Positions 14,633-22,695 of a stretch of 36,085 nt of DNA are shown piece after piece. Under the pieces are notes generated by a model. That model was not told the origin of the DNA. It did no database searches and worked only from the letters and a program-made list of their open reading frames with translations. Origin of the DNA: Solirubrobacter ginsenosidimutans (GTDB taxonomy: Bacteria > Actinomycetota > Thermoleophilia > Solirubrobacterales > Solirubrobacteraceae); NCBI RefSeq assembly GCF_027587205.1, contig NZ_JAPDOD010000071.1, positions 1-36,085 on the forward strand. The letters run 5' to 3'. Each line of letters begins with the position of its first letter. Within the stretch, counting starts at the first letter, position 1. Both the position numbers and the translations under genes were made by a program.

Positions 14633-16066
14633 ATGTTCCGCCTGGTCGCCGCCATCCTCACGCTCCTCGTCCTCGCCCCCGCCGCGAGTGCCCACGCGTC
14701 GACGGTCACCCCACCCCCGCCGGAGCACCGCGCCGACCCGAGCCTGACCACGTACGTCCACCGCCTCGGCCCGTACACGATCGGCTCCTACGAGACGCTG
14801 CTCAAGAGCGCGGTCCCGAAGCCGCCGCCCGTGGCCGGGGCGATCGTCGCGATGGACGCCCGCCTCGTCGACAAGGCCGGCCACGTGATCCCGCAGCAGG
14901 TCACGATGCTGCACCACCTCGTGTTCACCAACGGCGGGCCGGACGGCAAGCGCGGCGACCCCATGTGCCCGCAGAAGTCCACCCGCGAGCGCTTCTGGGG
15001 GACGAGCGAGGAGCTGCGCCCGATGACGCTCCCGCCCGGCTACGGCTACCCCACGGACCCCGCCGACCAGTGGCACGCGTTCGTGATGGTGATGCACCAC
15101 CGTGCGGGCGACCGGCAGTTCTACGTCGAGTACCGGATGACCGTCGACACCCGTCCGGTGATCCCGGTCAAGCCGTATTGGCTGAGCATCGTGCCCTGCT
15201 CACCCGACCCGCAGTGGACGGTGCCGGGGAGCGGGACCAAGACGCAGACCCGCGACCGCACGTTCACGATCCCGGCGGCCGGCCGGATCGTCGCCGCGGG
15301 CGGCCACCTGCACGGCGGCGCGCAGGCGATCGAGCTCAGCCAGCCGCGCTGCAAGGACCGCACGCTCGTCCGCAACCAGCCCGCCTACGCACCCGCCGGC
15401 GATCCGCTCTACAAGGTGCGTCCGCTGCTGCACGAGCCGGACCCCAAGAACATCAGCTGGTGGCAGTCGGCAACCGGCTGGCCGATCAAGAGGGGCGAGC
15501 AGCTCAAGGTCACCGCTGCCTACGACAACATGAGCCCGCACACGCGCGTGATGGGGATCGAGCACGTCTACGTCGCGCCACCGCTGGATCCGAAGGCGGC
15601 AAACGGCTGCGCCTCCGGGCCCACCGACGCCCAGCGGCTCGGCGCGGAGTTCACCGCCGCCCGCATGACGCCGCCGACAGTCACGCTCACCCTCGCCCGC
15701 CTGGACCGCAACGGCATCGCCCGTGCGACGACCAAGGGCACGGGCACCCAGCGCACCGTCCACGGCGACTTCGCCTCCGTCTTCGTCCGCGACTTCACCT
15801 ACGGCCCGCAGCAGCTGACCGTGCCCCGCGGCGCGACCGTCCGCTGGCACTTCGCCGACGCCCAAAGCCACGACGTGACGCTCGCCAACGGCCCGGAGGG
15901 CTTCGCCTCACCGTGGCTGAAGGCGGGCGACAAGTACTCGCACACCTTCGAGAAACCCGGCACCTACCTGCTGCAGTGCTCCCTGCACTCGGCGCAGATG
16001 TCGCAGGTCGTGAAGGTCACGCGCGCACGACCGCGCCCCCGCGACGAGGATCCCCTCCGCCGCTGA
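14633..16066 (+). CDS. Secreted copper protein: PHM-like domain fused to a cupredoxin
   Basis: Exported 477-aa protein with signal peptide LVAAILTLLVLAPAASAHA. Residues ~65-320 resemble the copper type II peptidylglycine alpha-hydroxylating monooxygenase fold: paired histidines in TMLHHLVFTNGG (94-95), WHAFVMVMHH (148, 155-156) and AAGGHLHGGA (225, 227), each embedded in beta strands. Residues ~385-465 are a plastocyanin-like domain with type 1 copper ligands His413 (QSHDVTL), Cys449, His452 and Met456 (QCSLHSAQM). The combination suggests a secreted copper redox enzyme in which the cupredoxin feeds electrons to the other domain; substrate unknown. The methionine of the canonical PHM CuB site is not obvious. 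The 3' end overlaps the convergent transferase gene by 50 bases. Confidence 0.8.
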   Translation: MFRLVAAILTLLVLAPAASAHASTVTPPPPEHRADPSLTTYVHRLGPYTIGSYETLLKSAVPKPPPVAGAIVAMDARLVDKAGHVIPQQVTMLHHLVFTNGGPDGKRGDPMCPQKSTRERFWGTSEELRPMTLPPGYGYPTDPADQWHAFVMVMHHRAGDRQFYVEYRMTVDTRPVIPVKPYWLSIVPCSPDPQWTVPGSGTKTQTRDRTFTIPAAGRIVAAGGHLHGGAQAIELSQPRCKDRTLVRNQPAYAPAGDPLYKVRPLLHEPDPKNISWWQSATGWPIKRGEQLKVTAAYDNMSPHTRVMGIEHVYVAPPLDPKAANGCASGPTDAQRLGAEFTAARMTPPTVTLTLARLDRNGIARATTKGTGTQRTVHGDFASVFVRDFTYGPQQLTVPRGATVRWHFADAQSHDVTLANGPEGFASPWLKAGDKYSHTFEKPGTYLLQCSLHSAQMSQVVKVTRARPRPRDEDPLRR

Positions 16067-17507
16067 ACGCGCGCGTCTCGTGATGGCGCTCGACGGCTTG
16101 GCAGCCGCCGAAGAAGAGGTTGGGCTCGCGGAACCACGCCAGCGAGCGGCCCGCCGCCTCCAATGAAGCGCCGTCGATGCCCGGCTCCGCGTAGACGACG
16201 CCGTCCTCGAAGTGCAGACGTGGTGCGTCGACCGCCGCCTGCGCCTCCATCCCGTGGTCGATCGCGTTGACGATCACCTGCAGGATGGCGCTCCGGATCC
16301 GGTTCGAGCCGGCCGAGCCCACCACCAACTCGGGCGCGCCGTTGTCGAGTACGATCGTCGGCGCCATCATCGACGGCAGGCGGCGGCCGGGCGGGTGGGT
16401 GAACCAGCCCGCCGGCGAGAGGTCCTCCTCGCCCATCATGTTGTTGGCGTGCACGCCGGTGCCGGGGACGACGATCCCCGAGCCCTCGCCGTTGGTGGTC
16501 GTGACCGCGCAGGCCCACCCGTCGGCGTCCAACACGCTCACATGCGTGGTCGAGCCCAGACGCGACGACATGAACTCCGGCAGAAACCCTGGCTCATGCA
16601 GGTGGTCGAGGAATGCGGGCGTGCGCTCGGCCTGCGCCGCCTCCATGACCGCGACCAGGTCGGCGGACGTCGGTTTCCCGGGCGTGCGCTCGAGCACCGC
16701 CAGCGCGTAGGCGATCAGCAGCCCGCCCGCGCTCGGCGGCGGGTTCGTCAGCACCTCGCGACCGTGGTAGCGCACCCGCACCGGCTCGCGGGCGATCGTC
16801 TCGTAGCCCGCGAGGTCCTCGCGCGTGAGCGTCCCACCACGCGCGATCACCCACTCCGACACCGCCGCCCCGATGTCCCCGGTGTAGAACGGCGCGGCGC
16901 CGTCGGCGGCCAGCCGCGCGATGCCGTCCGCAAGGTCCGGATCGCGGACCACATCGCCGAAGCGCGGCACCTGCCCGTCGACGCAGTAGCGCGCGCGGGA
17001 CTCCGGCGTCGCCACCGCGATCGGGCGCAGCATCTCCCACAGGATCGCCTGCTCGCGGTTGACCTCGACGCCACGACGAGCGTGCGCGATCGCGGGCGCG
17101 GCGAGCTCGCTCAAGGGCATCGTCCCGAACCGCGCCGCGGCCGACGCGATCCCCGCGGGCACGCCGTACACACCCACCGACGACGCACCGATGTGGAAGA
17201 CCTGGACCGCGTCGCCGAAATCGATCACGACCGCGTCCAGCGGCAGCCGCGAGTCGGCCACGGCGCCGTGTCCGGACGCCTCGACCATGAAGTCCAGCAG
17301 GACGGGCTCACCACCCGGGGGCGCCACGAGCATGTACCCGCCGGCGCCCAGGCCCGTGAGCAGCGGTTCGGTCATGAACGACGTCATCAGCGCCGCGAGC
17401 GCCGCGTCGACCGCGTTGCCGCCGGCGCGCAAGGCATCGGCGCCGGCGCGTGCGGTCAGGGGGTGACCGGCCGCGACGACGCCGCGCTCAGCCACCCCCG
17501 GGCCCAC
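16017..17507 (-). CDS. Gamma-glutamyltransferase-family protein
   Basis: Ntn-hydrolase of the gamma-glutamyltranspeptidase family, 496 aa, shorter than secreted bacterial enzymes (~570 aa) and with no signal peptide. The N-terminal GNAVDAALAALMTSFMTEPL and GLGAGGYMLV motifs form the large-subunit core. The autocleavage nucleophile is Thr320 in RLGSTTHVSV, followed by NNMMGEEDL and the glycine pair GSAGSNRIRSAILQ of the small subunit. It would hydrolyse gamma-glutamyl bonds or act as an acylase relative. The arginine that binds the glutamate carboxylate in true enzymes is not confidently identified, so substrate is uncertain. The GTG start is only three bases after the ftsZ stop, so it is co-transcribed with ftsZ, an odd partner. 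Confidence 0.88.
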   Translation of the reverse strand: MGPGVAERGVVAAGHPLTARAGADALRAGGNAVDAALAALMTSFMTEPLLTGLGAGGYMLVAPPGGEPVLLDFMVEASGHGAVADSRLPLDAVVIDFGDAVQVFHIGASSVGVYGVPAGIASAAARFGTMPLSELAAPAIAHARRGVEVNREQAILWEMLRPIAVATPESRARYCVDGQVPRFGDVVRDPDLADGIARLAADGAAPFYTGDIGAAVSEWVIARGGTLTREDLAGYETIAREPVRVRYHGREVLTNPPPSAGGLLIAYALAVLERTPGKPTSADLVAVMEAAQAERTPAFLDHLHEPGFLPEFMSSRLGSTTHVSVLDADGWACAVTTTNGEGSGIVVPGTGVHANNMMGEEDLSPAGWFTHPPGRRLPSMMAPTIVLDNGAPELVVGSAGSNRIRSAILQVIVNAIDHGMEAQAAVDAPRLHFEDGVVYAEPGIDGASLEAAGRSLAWFREPNLFFGGCQAVERHHETRAFSGGGDPRRGGAVVRA

Positions 17508-17510
17508 TGC

Positions 17511-18872
17511 TTAAAAGCGTGGGATGAACTCTGGGACGTCGACGTCCGTCGTCCGTACCGGACGGCGTTCTGGCTCACGCGTGCGCGTGACGCGCGGCTC
17601 GCCGATCGGCTCGCGCAGCGACGAGCGCTCAGCCCGCGGCGGGCGAGCCTCCTCGTAGCCGGTCGCGACGACGGTGACCCACACCTCGTCCTCGAGCTTC
17701 TCGTCGACCATGGCGCCGAAGATGATGTTGGCGTCCGGGTGCGCGCTCTCCTGCACCGCGCGGGCGGCCTCGTTGACCTCCCACAGCGAGAGGTCGCGAC
17801 CGCCGGTGATCGAGAGCAGGATCGACTTCGCGCCTTCCAGCGTGGTCTCCAGCAGCGGCGAGGACGTCGCCTGCGCGGCGGCGTCGACGGCGCGCTTCTC
17901 GCCCGAGCCCATGCCGATGCCCAGCAGCGCGCTGCCCGCGTCGGCCATGATCGTGCGCACGTCGGCGAAGTCGAGGTTGATCAGGCCCGGGAGCGTGATC
18001 AGGTCCGAGATGCCCTGGACGCCCTGGCGCAGCACGTCGTCGGCGACGCGGAAGGCCTCGACCATCGACGTCTGCTTGTCCAGCACCGACAGCAGCCGGT
18101 TGTTGGGGACGACGATCAGCGTGTCGACCTCTTCGGCCAGCGCCTTGATGCCGGCCTCGGCGGCCTGCAGGCGACGGGTGCCCTCGAAGCCGAACGGCTT
18201 GGTGATGATGCCGACCGTCAGCGCGCCCAGCTCGCGGGCCACGCGCGCCACGACGGGCGCCGCGCCGGTGCCGGTGCCGCCGCCCTCGCCCGCGGTGATG
18301 AAGACCATGTCCGAGCCCTTGAGCAGGGACTTGATGCGGTCGTAGTCCTCCATCGCGGCCGCGCGGCCGCGATCGGGGTCGGAGCCCGAGCCCAGCCCGC
18401 GCGTGATGTCCGCGCCGATCTGGAGGGTCACGTGCGCGGCGCTCTGCTGGAGCGACTGCGCGTCCGTGTTGAGCGCCAGGAACTCGACGCCCCCGACCTC
18501 GGCCTCGATCATGCGGTTGACGGCGTTCACGCCGCCGCCACCCACGCCGACGACCCGCAACTGCGGCGTGCCGACGCGGTCCTCGCGCGCAGCGCCCCAC
18601 TGGTAATCGCCCGCGGCGGGCGGGGGGATCTCGCGGTCACGTACCGGCTCTTCGGGCGGGGCCATCATGTCTCCGGGGATTTCACTCGAGAAGGCGTGAC
18701 GAAGCCGCTCTTGCGGCGTGGGGGTCGCCCGCTCGGGCACGACCGGCTGTTCAGTCGGTGCGGAGGGCTCCTCCGCCCGCGGCGTCGCAGGCTCCAGGCC
18801 CTCGGTCTCCGTCTTGCGGAACAGGTTGGCCAACGGGCCTTCCCGCATGCTCGCCCGCTTGCCGCTACCCAT
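17511..18872 (-). CDS. ftsZ: Cell division GTPase FtsZ with a long N-terminal extension
   Basis: Tubulin homologue that forms the division ring. The GTPase core starts near residue 104 ([19 protein letters not shown]), with ALNTDAQSL, the tubulin signature [14 protein letters not shown], the T7 loop [13 protein letters not shown], and a C-terminal peptide [11 protein letters not shown] that matches the FtsA/SepF/ZipA-binding tail. About 100 residues rich in Pro, Glu and Arg precede the core, where most FtsZ proteins have ten to twenty. The start is well supported: AAGGAGGT lies eight bases before the ATG. The gene overlaps the ParA gene by eight bases and is followed three bases later by the gamma-glutamyltransferase, not by a typical division cluster. 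Whether it is the only ftsZ of the genome cannot be told here. Confidence 0.95.
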   Translation of the reverse strand: MGSGKRASMREGPLANLFRKTETEGLEPATPRAEEPSAPTEQPVVPERATPTPQERLRHAFSSEIPGDMMAPPEEPVRDREIPPPAAGDYQWGAAREDRVGTPQLRVVGVGGGGVNAVNRMIEAEVGGVEFLALNTDAQSLQQSAAHVTLQIGADITRGLGSGSDPDRGRAAAMEDYDRIKSLLKGSDMVFITAGEGGGTGTGAAPVVARVARELGALTVGIITKPFGFEGTRRLQAAEAGIKALAEEVDTLIVVPNNRLLSVLDKQTSMVEAFRVADDVLRQGVQGISDLITLPGLINLDFADVRTIMADAGSALLGIGMGSGEKRAVDAAAQATSSPLLETTLEGAKSILLSITGGRDLSLWEVNEAARAVQESAHPDANIIFGAMVDEKLEDEVWVTVVATGYEEARPPRAERSSLREPIGEPRVTRTREPERRPVRTTDVDVPEFIPRF

Positions 18873-19623
18873 TCGAGAGCACCTCCTTCGCCAACCGGCG
18901 ATACGAGTCGGCCGCCTGCCCGTTGGGGTCGTATTTCAGGACAGACATCCCCTTCACGGGTGCTTCCGCGAAACGGACGGTCTTCTTGATGCGGGCCCCG
19001 AACACACGGTCCCCGAAGTTCTCCTCGAGGATCTCGATCGCTTCCTTGGCGTGCAACGTCCGGGTGTCGACCATCGTCGGCAAGATGCCCAGGATGTCCA
19101 CTTCCGGATTGAGGTTTTCGCGGATCATCGCCAGGGTGTTCTGAAGCTGTGCCAAGCCCCGCATCGAGAGATACTCGCACTGCACGGGGACGATCACCTT
19201 GTCGGCCGCGGTCAGCGCGTTCACCGTCAAGAGTCCCAGAGAGGGCGGCGTATCGATGCAGATGAAGTCGTAGAGCTCCGCGATCGGCCGTAGCGCCTTG
19301 TCCAGCGAGCGCTCGCGGCCGATCTTCACGGACATCGCGATCTCCGCGCCGGCGAGGTCGATCGAGGCCACGGCGACGTCGATCTCGCAGTGCTCGATGA
19401 TCTCGACGATCGGCAGGTCGTGCACCAGGACGTCGAACATCGAGCGCTCAAGCGTCTCCGGATCGATCCCCTGCGACATCGTGAGGTTTCCCTGCGGGTC
19501 CATGTCGACGCACAGGACCCGGTGGCCCTCCTCGGCGAAGGCGGCGGCGAGATTCAACGTCGTGGTCGTCTTGGCGACCCCGCCTTTCTGGTTGGCGAAG
19601 GCGATCACCTTGGCGCCGGTCAC
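18865..19623 (-). CDS. ParA/Soj-family partitioning ATPase
   Basis: Deviant Walker A ATPase of 252 aa, the normal ParA/Soj length. Walker A is [15 protein letters not shown], with the signature lysine near the start and Ala where Gly is usual; A' is VDMDPQGNL, and Walker B is [11 protein letters not shown]. Such proteins bind DNA or membranes as ATP dimers and position chromosomes, plasmids or protein complexes. A GTG at 19623 is preferred because GGAG lies six bases upstream and the product then starts four codons before the first strand. The open frame continues up to a TTG at 19827, adding 68 residues without conserved features. No parB gene follows; instead it is translationally coupled to ftsZ (eight-base overlap), hinting at a role in placing the division ring. 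Confidence 0.93.
   Translation of the reverse strand: MTGAKVIAFANQKGGVAKTTTTLNLAAAFAEEGHRVLCVDMDPQGNLTMSQGIDPETLERSMFDVLVHDLPIVEIIEHCEIDVAVASIDLAGAEIAMSVKIGRERSLDKALRPIAELYDFICIDTPPSLGLLTVNALTAADKVIVPVQCEYLSMRGLAQLQNTLAMIRENLNPEVDILGILPTMVDTRTLHAKEAIEILEENFGDRVFGARIKKTVRFAEAPVKGMSVLKYDPNGQAADSYRRLAKEVLSNG
18881..18888 (-). promoter_or_regulatory. Strong ribosome binding site deciding the ftsZ start
   Basis: AAGGAGGT on the minus strand, a near-perfect match to the 16S anti-Shine-Dalgarno, ends eight bases before the ftsZ ATG at 18872 and lies within the end of the ParA gene. It argues that the long N-terminal extension of FtsZ is really translated. Confidence 0.85.
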
Positions 19624-19857
19624 GTCACGCTCCATTCGAACATCGCGGGGAACCCCATCAGGCTCCCTCGTTCGTGCCGCAGCCTGGGATTCCTCCCGCG
19701 GGGACTTGTCGAGGGGATGAAAGTCAACGGCTCCGGGTGGGGAAGTGGGCCGCTTCTTGGTGCCACCCGTCCCGGGCTGCCGTGAGTCCACATGGTGGCC
19801 TGCCTTCCCACCTCGTGCGGTGGTCAAGACCGACCGTCAAGACACGTGGGATGGTGA
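19624..19857 (-). other. Leader region of the parA-ftsZ operon, possibly coding N-terminal extension
   Basis: About 230 bases upstream of the preferred ParA start. On the minus strand the ParA frame stays open up to 19827 (TTG), so this may encode a Pro/Arg-rich extension; it lacks recognisable motifs. Two direct repeats (GTCTTGACGGTCG then GTCTTGACCACCG on the minus strand, around 19818-19843) contain TTGAC hexamers that could be -35 boxes or an operator, but no good -10 follows. Confidence 0.35.
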
Positions 19858-19904
19858 GCGAGCGTCGACTTTCGTGAGCAGAGCGCGAGAAACTCGACGC
19901 TCGC
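19858..19904. repeat. REP-like palindromic element A, intergenic copy
   Basis: Inverted repeat with arms 19858-19873 and 19889-19904 (15 of 16 bases pair; arm core GCGAGCGTCGA). It shares 23 identical bases with the copy inside the TPR-CHAT gene at 9461-9483. It lies between the start of the ParA operon and the 3' end of the MFS-UspA gene. A further ~90 bases up to 19995 hold nothing I can identify. Confidence 0.75.
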
Positions 19905-19995
19905 GTCGCGGGTCGACCGCGGCGACCGGGCCGGACGGCGGCGAGTCAGACCCGAGGCGCGCCACTTCCCCCTCCCCCACCCGGCGCAGTTGCTC

Positions 19996-21423
19996 CTAGG
20001 CGGGCACGACCATGACCGGGACCCGCGCGCGCTCGGCGACGCGGCCCCGGCGGCCGACGACGATGGCCTGGGCGCCGATCGCGTCAATGCGGTCGAGCAC
20101 GGCCTGGACGGCGTCCTCGTCGTCGGTCTCGTGCACGTGGAGCACCTCGACGGCGGCGCCGCGCTCGGCGGCGAGCTTCGCCGCGGCGGCGGTGACGACG
20201 ATCCCGCGGGGCGAGCCGTCCACCGCGACGAGCACGGGCGCGGCGAGCGGCGGTGCGATCTCGACCTCGATCTCCTCCTCGGAGACGAAGTACGCGCGGC
20301 CGGCGAGCAGGACGAGCAGCGCGACGACGACCGCGCCCGCCCCCACGAAGAACGGCGTCGACGGCGAGACCCACTCGGCCAGCTTGCCCGCCAGCCACGG
20401 TGCCACCGCGCCGCCGGCGAAGCGCACGAACGAGTACGCGGAGGAGGCGATCGGGCGCTCCACGGGCGCGATCCGCATCACGGACTCGGTGAGCACGGTG
20501 TTGACGACGCCGAGCACGGCGCCCGCGCCGATGACCAGCACCGCGAGCAGCGCGGGCGTGCCTTCGCCGAAGCCCATCACGGCGAGGATCAGCGCCAGCG
20601 CCGCGTACATCGCGCCGAGCGTGGCGACGACGCCGAAGCGGCGCTTCAGGCGCGGGGCGACGAAGACCGACGTGAACGCCAGCAGCAGGCCCCAGCCGAA
20701 GAACACCGCGCCCAGCGCGTGCGCGCCCATCTGCAGCGGGAACGGCGTGTAGGCCAGCAGCGTGAAGAAGCCGAAGTTGTAGAAGAGGGCGACCAGGCCG
20801 GTGATCAGCAGGCCGCGGTGGCGCAGGGCGCGCAGCGGCTCGGTCAGGCCGACCTTGCGGGCCGGCTTGGGGATCTCCTCGAGCAGCACGAGGATCGCGA
20901 CGAACGCGATCGCCATCAGGACCGCGGTGCCGAAGAACGGCCCGCGCCACGAGATGCCGCCCAGGATGCCGCCGAGCAGCGGCCCGGAGGCGATGCCGAG
21001 GCCGAGCGCGGCCTCGTAGAGGATGATCGCGCCGCCGACGCCGCCGGTCGCCGAGCCCATGATCACCGCGAGCGCGGTGGCGATGAAGAGCGCGTTGCCC
21101 AGGCCCCAGCCGGCGCGGAAGCCGACGATCTCGGGGATCGACCCGGAAGCACCCGCGAGCGCGGCGAACGCGATCACGAGGATCAGCCCTGCGAGCAGCG
21201 TCTTGCGCGGGCCGATGCGGCTGGAGACGAACCCGGTGACGAGCATCGAGACGCCCGTGATCGCGAAGTAGCTGGTGAACAGCAGCGACACCTGGCTCGG
21301 CGTCGCCTCGAGATCCTTCGCCAGCACCGGCAGGATCGGATCGACCAGGCCGATGCCCATGAACGCGATGACGCACGCGAAGGCGACGGCCCACACCGCT
21401 TTGGGTTGCTCTTTCAGGTTCAT
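19996..21423 (-). CDS. MFS transporter fused to a truncated UspA-like domain
   Basis: 475-aa protein. Residues 1-385 are a 12-helix major facilitator of the drug-exporter type: VDPILPVLAKDLEATPSQV at the first loop, SSRIGPRKTLLAGL (motif A between helices 2 and 3) and SGPLLGGILGG (motif C in helix 5). From about residue 394 a cytosolic tail resembles a universal stress protein: APVLVAVDGSPRG is the first strand with its Asp, EVLHVHETDD follows, then AIVVGRRGR and PVMVVPA. The usual ~140-residue UspA fold is cut to about 80 residues and the terminal Gly-Ser/Thr of the ATP loop is missing, so a regulatory rather than ATP-binding role is likely. It overlaps the MarR gene by four bases (ATGA), so the regulator controls it. 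Confidence 0.9.
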   Translation of the reverse strand: MNLKEQPKAVWAVAFACVIAFMGIGLVDPILPVLAKDLEATPSQVSLLFTSYFAITGVSMLVTGFVSSRIGPRKTLLAGLILVIAFAALAGASGSIPEIVGFRAGWGLGNALFIATALAVIMGSATGGVGGAIILYEAALGLGIASGPLLGGILGGISWRGPFFGTAVLMAIAFVAILVLLEEIPKPARKVGLTEPLRALRHRGLLITGLVALFYNFGFFTLLAYTPFPLQMGAHALGAVFFGWGLLLAFTSVFVAPRLKRRFGVVATLGAMYAALALILAVMGFGEGTPALLAVLVIGAGAVLGVVNTVLTESVMRIAPVERPIASSAYSFVRFAGGAVAPWLAGKLAEWVSPSTPFFVGAGAVVVALLVLLAGRAYFVSEEEIEVEIAPPLAAPVLVAVDGSPRGIVVTAAAAKLAAERGAAVEVLHVHETDDEDAVQAVLDRIDAIGAQAIVVGRRGRVAERARVPVMVVPA

Positions 21424-21842
21424 TCTTCGGGTCCCTCTTCCATCAGCTTGTCCAGCACGGGCAGGGCCGCGGCCAGGGCCTCGCGCTCGGTGTCGGTGAG
21501 CGTCGCCAGGCGCGCTTGCAGCAGCACCTCGCGGGCCTCGCGCATCGCGTCCAGGCGCGCACGCCCGTCACCCGTCAGGTGCACGAGCACGGCGCGGGCG
21601 TCGCCCGGGTCCGAGCGGCGCTCGACGAACCCGTCGCGCTCGAGCCGGCCGACCAGCGCGGTCACGGTCGGCTGGGCGACGGCCTCGCTCTCGGCGATCT
21701 CGGTGATGCGGCGCGGGCCGGTGTCCCGCAGCGTCGCCAGAACGGACGCCGCGGTGCGGCTCAGCTCACGTTTCCCCCGCCGGCCGAGTGTGTGCCAGAG
21801 CGCCGTGAGGCGCTTGTCCAGCTCGTCGGCGAGGTCTTCCAT
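21420..21842 (-). CDS. MarR-family transcriptional regulator
   Basis: Dimeric winged-helix repressor of 140 aa. The helix-turn-helix is at about residues 45-70 (RITEIAESEAVAQPTVTALV), followed by the wing FVERRSDPGDARAVLVHLT with the conserved DxR of MarR proteins. It is the first gene of an operon with the MFS-UspA fusion (four-base overlap). An inverted repeat in its own promoter at 21853-21869 fits a MarR operator, so the pair is likely induced by a small compound released from the regulator. Ligand unknown. Confidence 0.93.
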   Translation of the reverse strand: MEDLADELDKRLTALWHTLGRRGKRELSRTAASVLATLRDTGPRRITEIAESEAVAQPTVTALVGRLERDGFVERRSDPGDARAVLVHLTGDGRARLDAMREAREVLLQARLATLTDTEREALAAALPVLDKLMEEGPEE

Positions 21843-21851
21843 ACGACAAAC

Positions 21852-21879
21852 AATATAGCGTGGCTATATATATCTGCAA
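21852..21879 (-). promoter_or_regulatory. Promoter and MarR operator of the marR-MFS operon
   Basis: On the minus strand TTGCAG (21879-21874) and TATATT (21857-21852) are separated by 16 bases. Between and over them lies a perfect inverted repeat ATATAGC-GTG-GCTATAT (21853-21869), which would let the regulator block RNA polymerase. The start of transcription would fall within a few bases of the ATG at 21842, giving a nearly leaderless mRNA. The AT-rich island stands out in this GC-rich window. Confidence 0.7.
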
Positions 21880-21887
21880 GCAGAAGC

Positions 21888-21913
21888 GCAGACCCCCGAG
21901 TGGGGCGGTCTGC
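21888..21913 (-). terminator. Possible hairpin terminator downstream of the 230-aa membrane protein gene
   Basis: GCAGACC (21888-21894) pairs with GGTCTGC (21907-21913), extended by CCC/GGG inside the loop. It follows the stop at 21919 on the minus strand. There is no T-run, so it would be an atypical terminator, or it may insulate the marR promoter from upstream transcription. Confidence 0.4.
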
Positions 21914-21918
21914 GGGGG

Positions 21919-22611
21919 CTACGACGCTCGGCAGGCTGCGGGCAGCTGGACCACGGTGCGCGGGTCCGGAATGAGCTGCTCGCCGGGGAACTGCTCGGTG
22001 CGGCAGAACGCGTACGTGAACGTCGAGTAGTTCAGGACCGCGCGGAAGGGATAGCCGATCGAGCCCGCGACGTTGGTCTGCACCTTCGGGACGTGGCGGA
22101 CGATCGTGTAGCAGTCGAAGATCCCGACCGGGCCGGTGGTGGGTGTGCCGGCCGAGTGGGTGCACGTCGTCGGGCCCTGGACCTTGGAGATCTCGCCGGT
22201 CGCCGCGCGCTTCTGCGCGTCGGCGGTGATGGCGGACTCGACGCTCGTCACGAGCTGCTGGCGCGCGCTGTCGACCTCGAGTGCCGAGGCGCCCGCGGCG
22301 GGCTTGAGCGCAGCGAACTCGCCGGTGCGGGGCTGCTGCAGCTTGATCACGCGCTCGCGGTTGACCTTCTGCGCGTGGGCCTGCTCGGCGGCGGCCTTGG
22401 CGTTGCGTTCCGCGATCCCCTGGTTGATGCGCGGGATCATGATCGCCAGGACGATGCCGAGGACGACGGCGCCGACCGCGGTCCAGAGCGCGAGCTTGCG
22501 CCACGGAATCGGCGGCACCTCGACGTCGCGCGGCGCGGTCCAGATGTGCAGCCAGACGCCGACGATCTCGATGACTGAGGCCCTGCGCTGGTTTCCGGCA
22601 GTTCCGTCCAT
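21919..22611 (-). CDS. Single-pass membrane protein, unknown function
   Basis: 230-aa protein with a cytoplasmic N-terminus, one transmembrane helix at about residues 43-62 (WTAVGAVVLGIVLAIMIPRI), then an Ala/Glu/Lys-rich coiled-coil-like segment (INQGIAERNAKAAAEQAHAQ) and an extracytoplasmic domain with four cysteines (TTCTHS, FDCYT, AFCRTE, PAACRAS) that could form two disulfides. No known family recognised. A good promoter (TTGGAC, 18 bp, TATTCT) lies directly upstream. It is divergent from the DUF4157 gene that opens the injection-system locus, so it could be linked to it, but it may equally be an unrelated neighbour. Confidence 0.75.
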   Translation of the reverse strand: MDGTAGNQRRASVIEIVGVWLHIWTAPRDVEVPPIPWRKLALWTAVGAVVLGIVLAIMIPRINQGIAERNAKAAAEQAHAQKVNRERVIKLQQPRTGEFAALKPAAGASALEVDSARQQLVTSVESAITADAQKRAATGEISKVQGPTTCTHSAGTPTTGPVGIFDCYTIVRHVPKVQTNVAGSIGYPFRAVLNYSTFTYAFCRTEQFPGEQLIPDPRTVVQLPAACRAS

Positions 22612-22622
22612 AGGTCAGCTCG

Positions 22623-22652
22623 AGAATACATGCGCCCAAACAGACGGTCCAA
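22623..22652 (-). promoter_or_regulatory. Sigma-70-like promoter of the 230-aa membrane protein gene
   Basis: TTGGAC (22652-22647) and TATTCT (22628-22623) on the minus strand, 18 bases apart. The start of transcription would be about six bases before the ATG at 22611, a near-leaderless arrangement. Confidence 0.6.
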
Positions 22653-22658
22653 TCGGCC

Positions 22659-22688
22659 TTGCGTCCACTGACACTGCGCCCGTATCCT
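22659..22688 (+). promoter_or_regulatory. Sigma-70-like promoter of the DUF4157 gene
   Basis: TTGCGT (22659-22664) and TATCCT (22683-22688), 18 bases apart. The expected +1 coincides with the GTG start at 22696, so the message would be leaderless. The divergent promoter for the neighbouring gene lies just to the left. Confidence 0.5.
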
Positions 22689-22695
22689 CGGCTGC

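Noticed and set aside
16212..18989. 925-codon open frame on the plus strand
   Set aside because: Lies antisense to gamma-glutamyltransferase and ftsZ, both with intact motifs; composition is mirror-frame noise.
19990..21858. 622-codon plus-strand frame
   Set aside because: Antisense to the MFS-UspA and MarR genes, which have clear family motifs and a four-base overlap.
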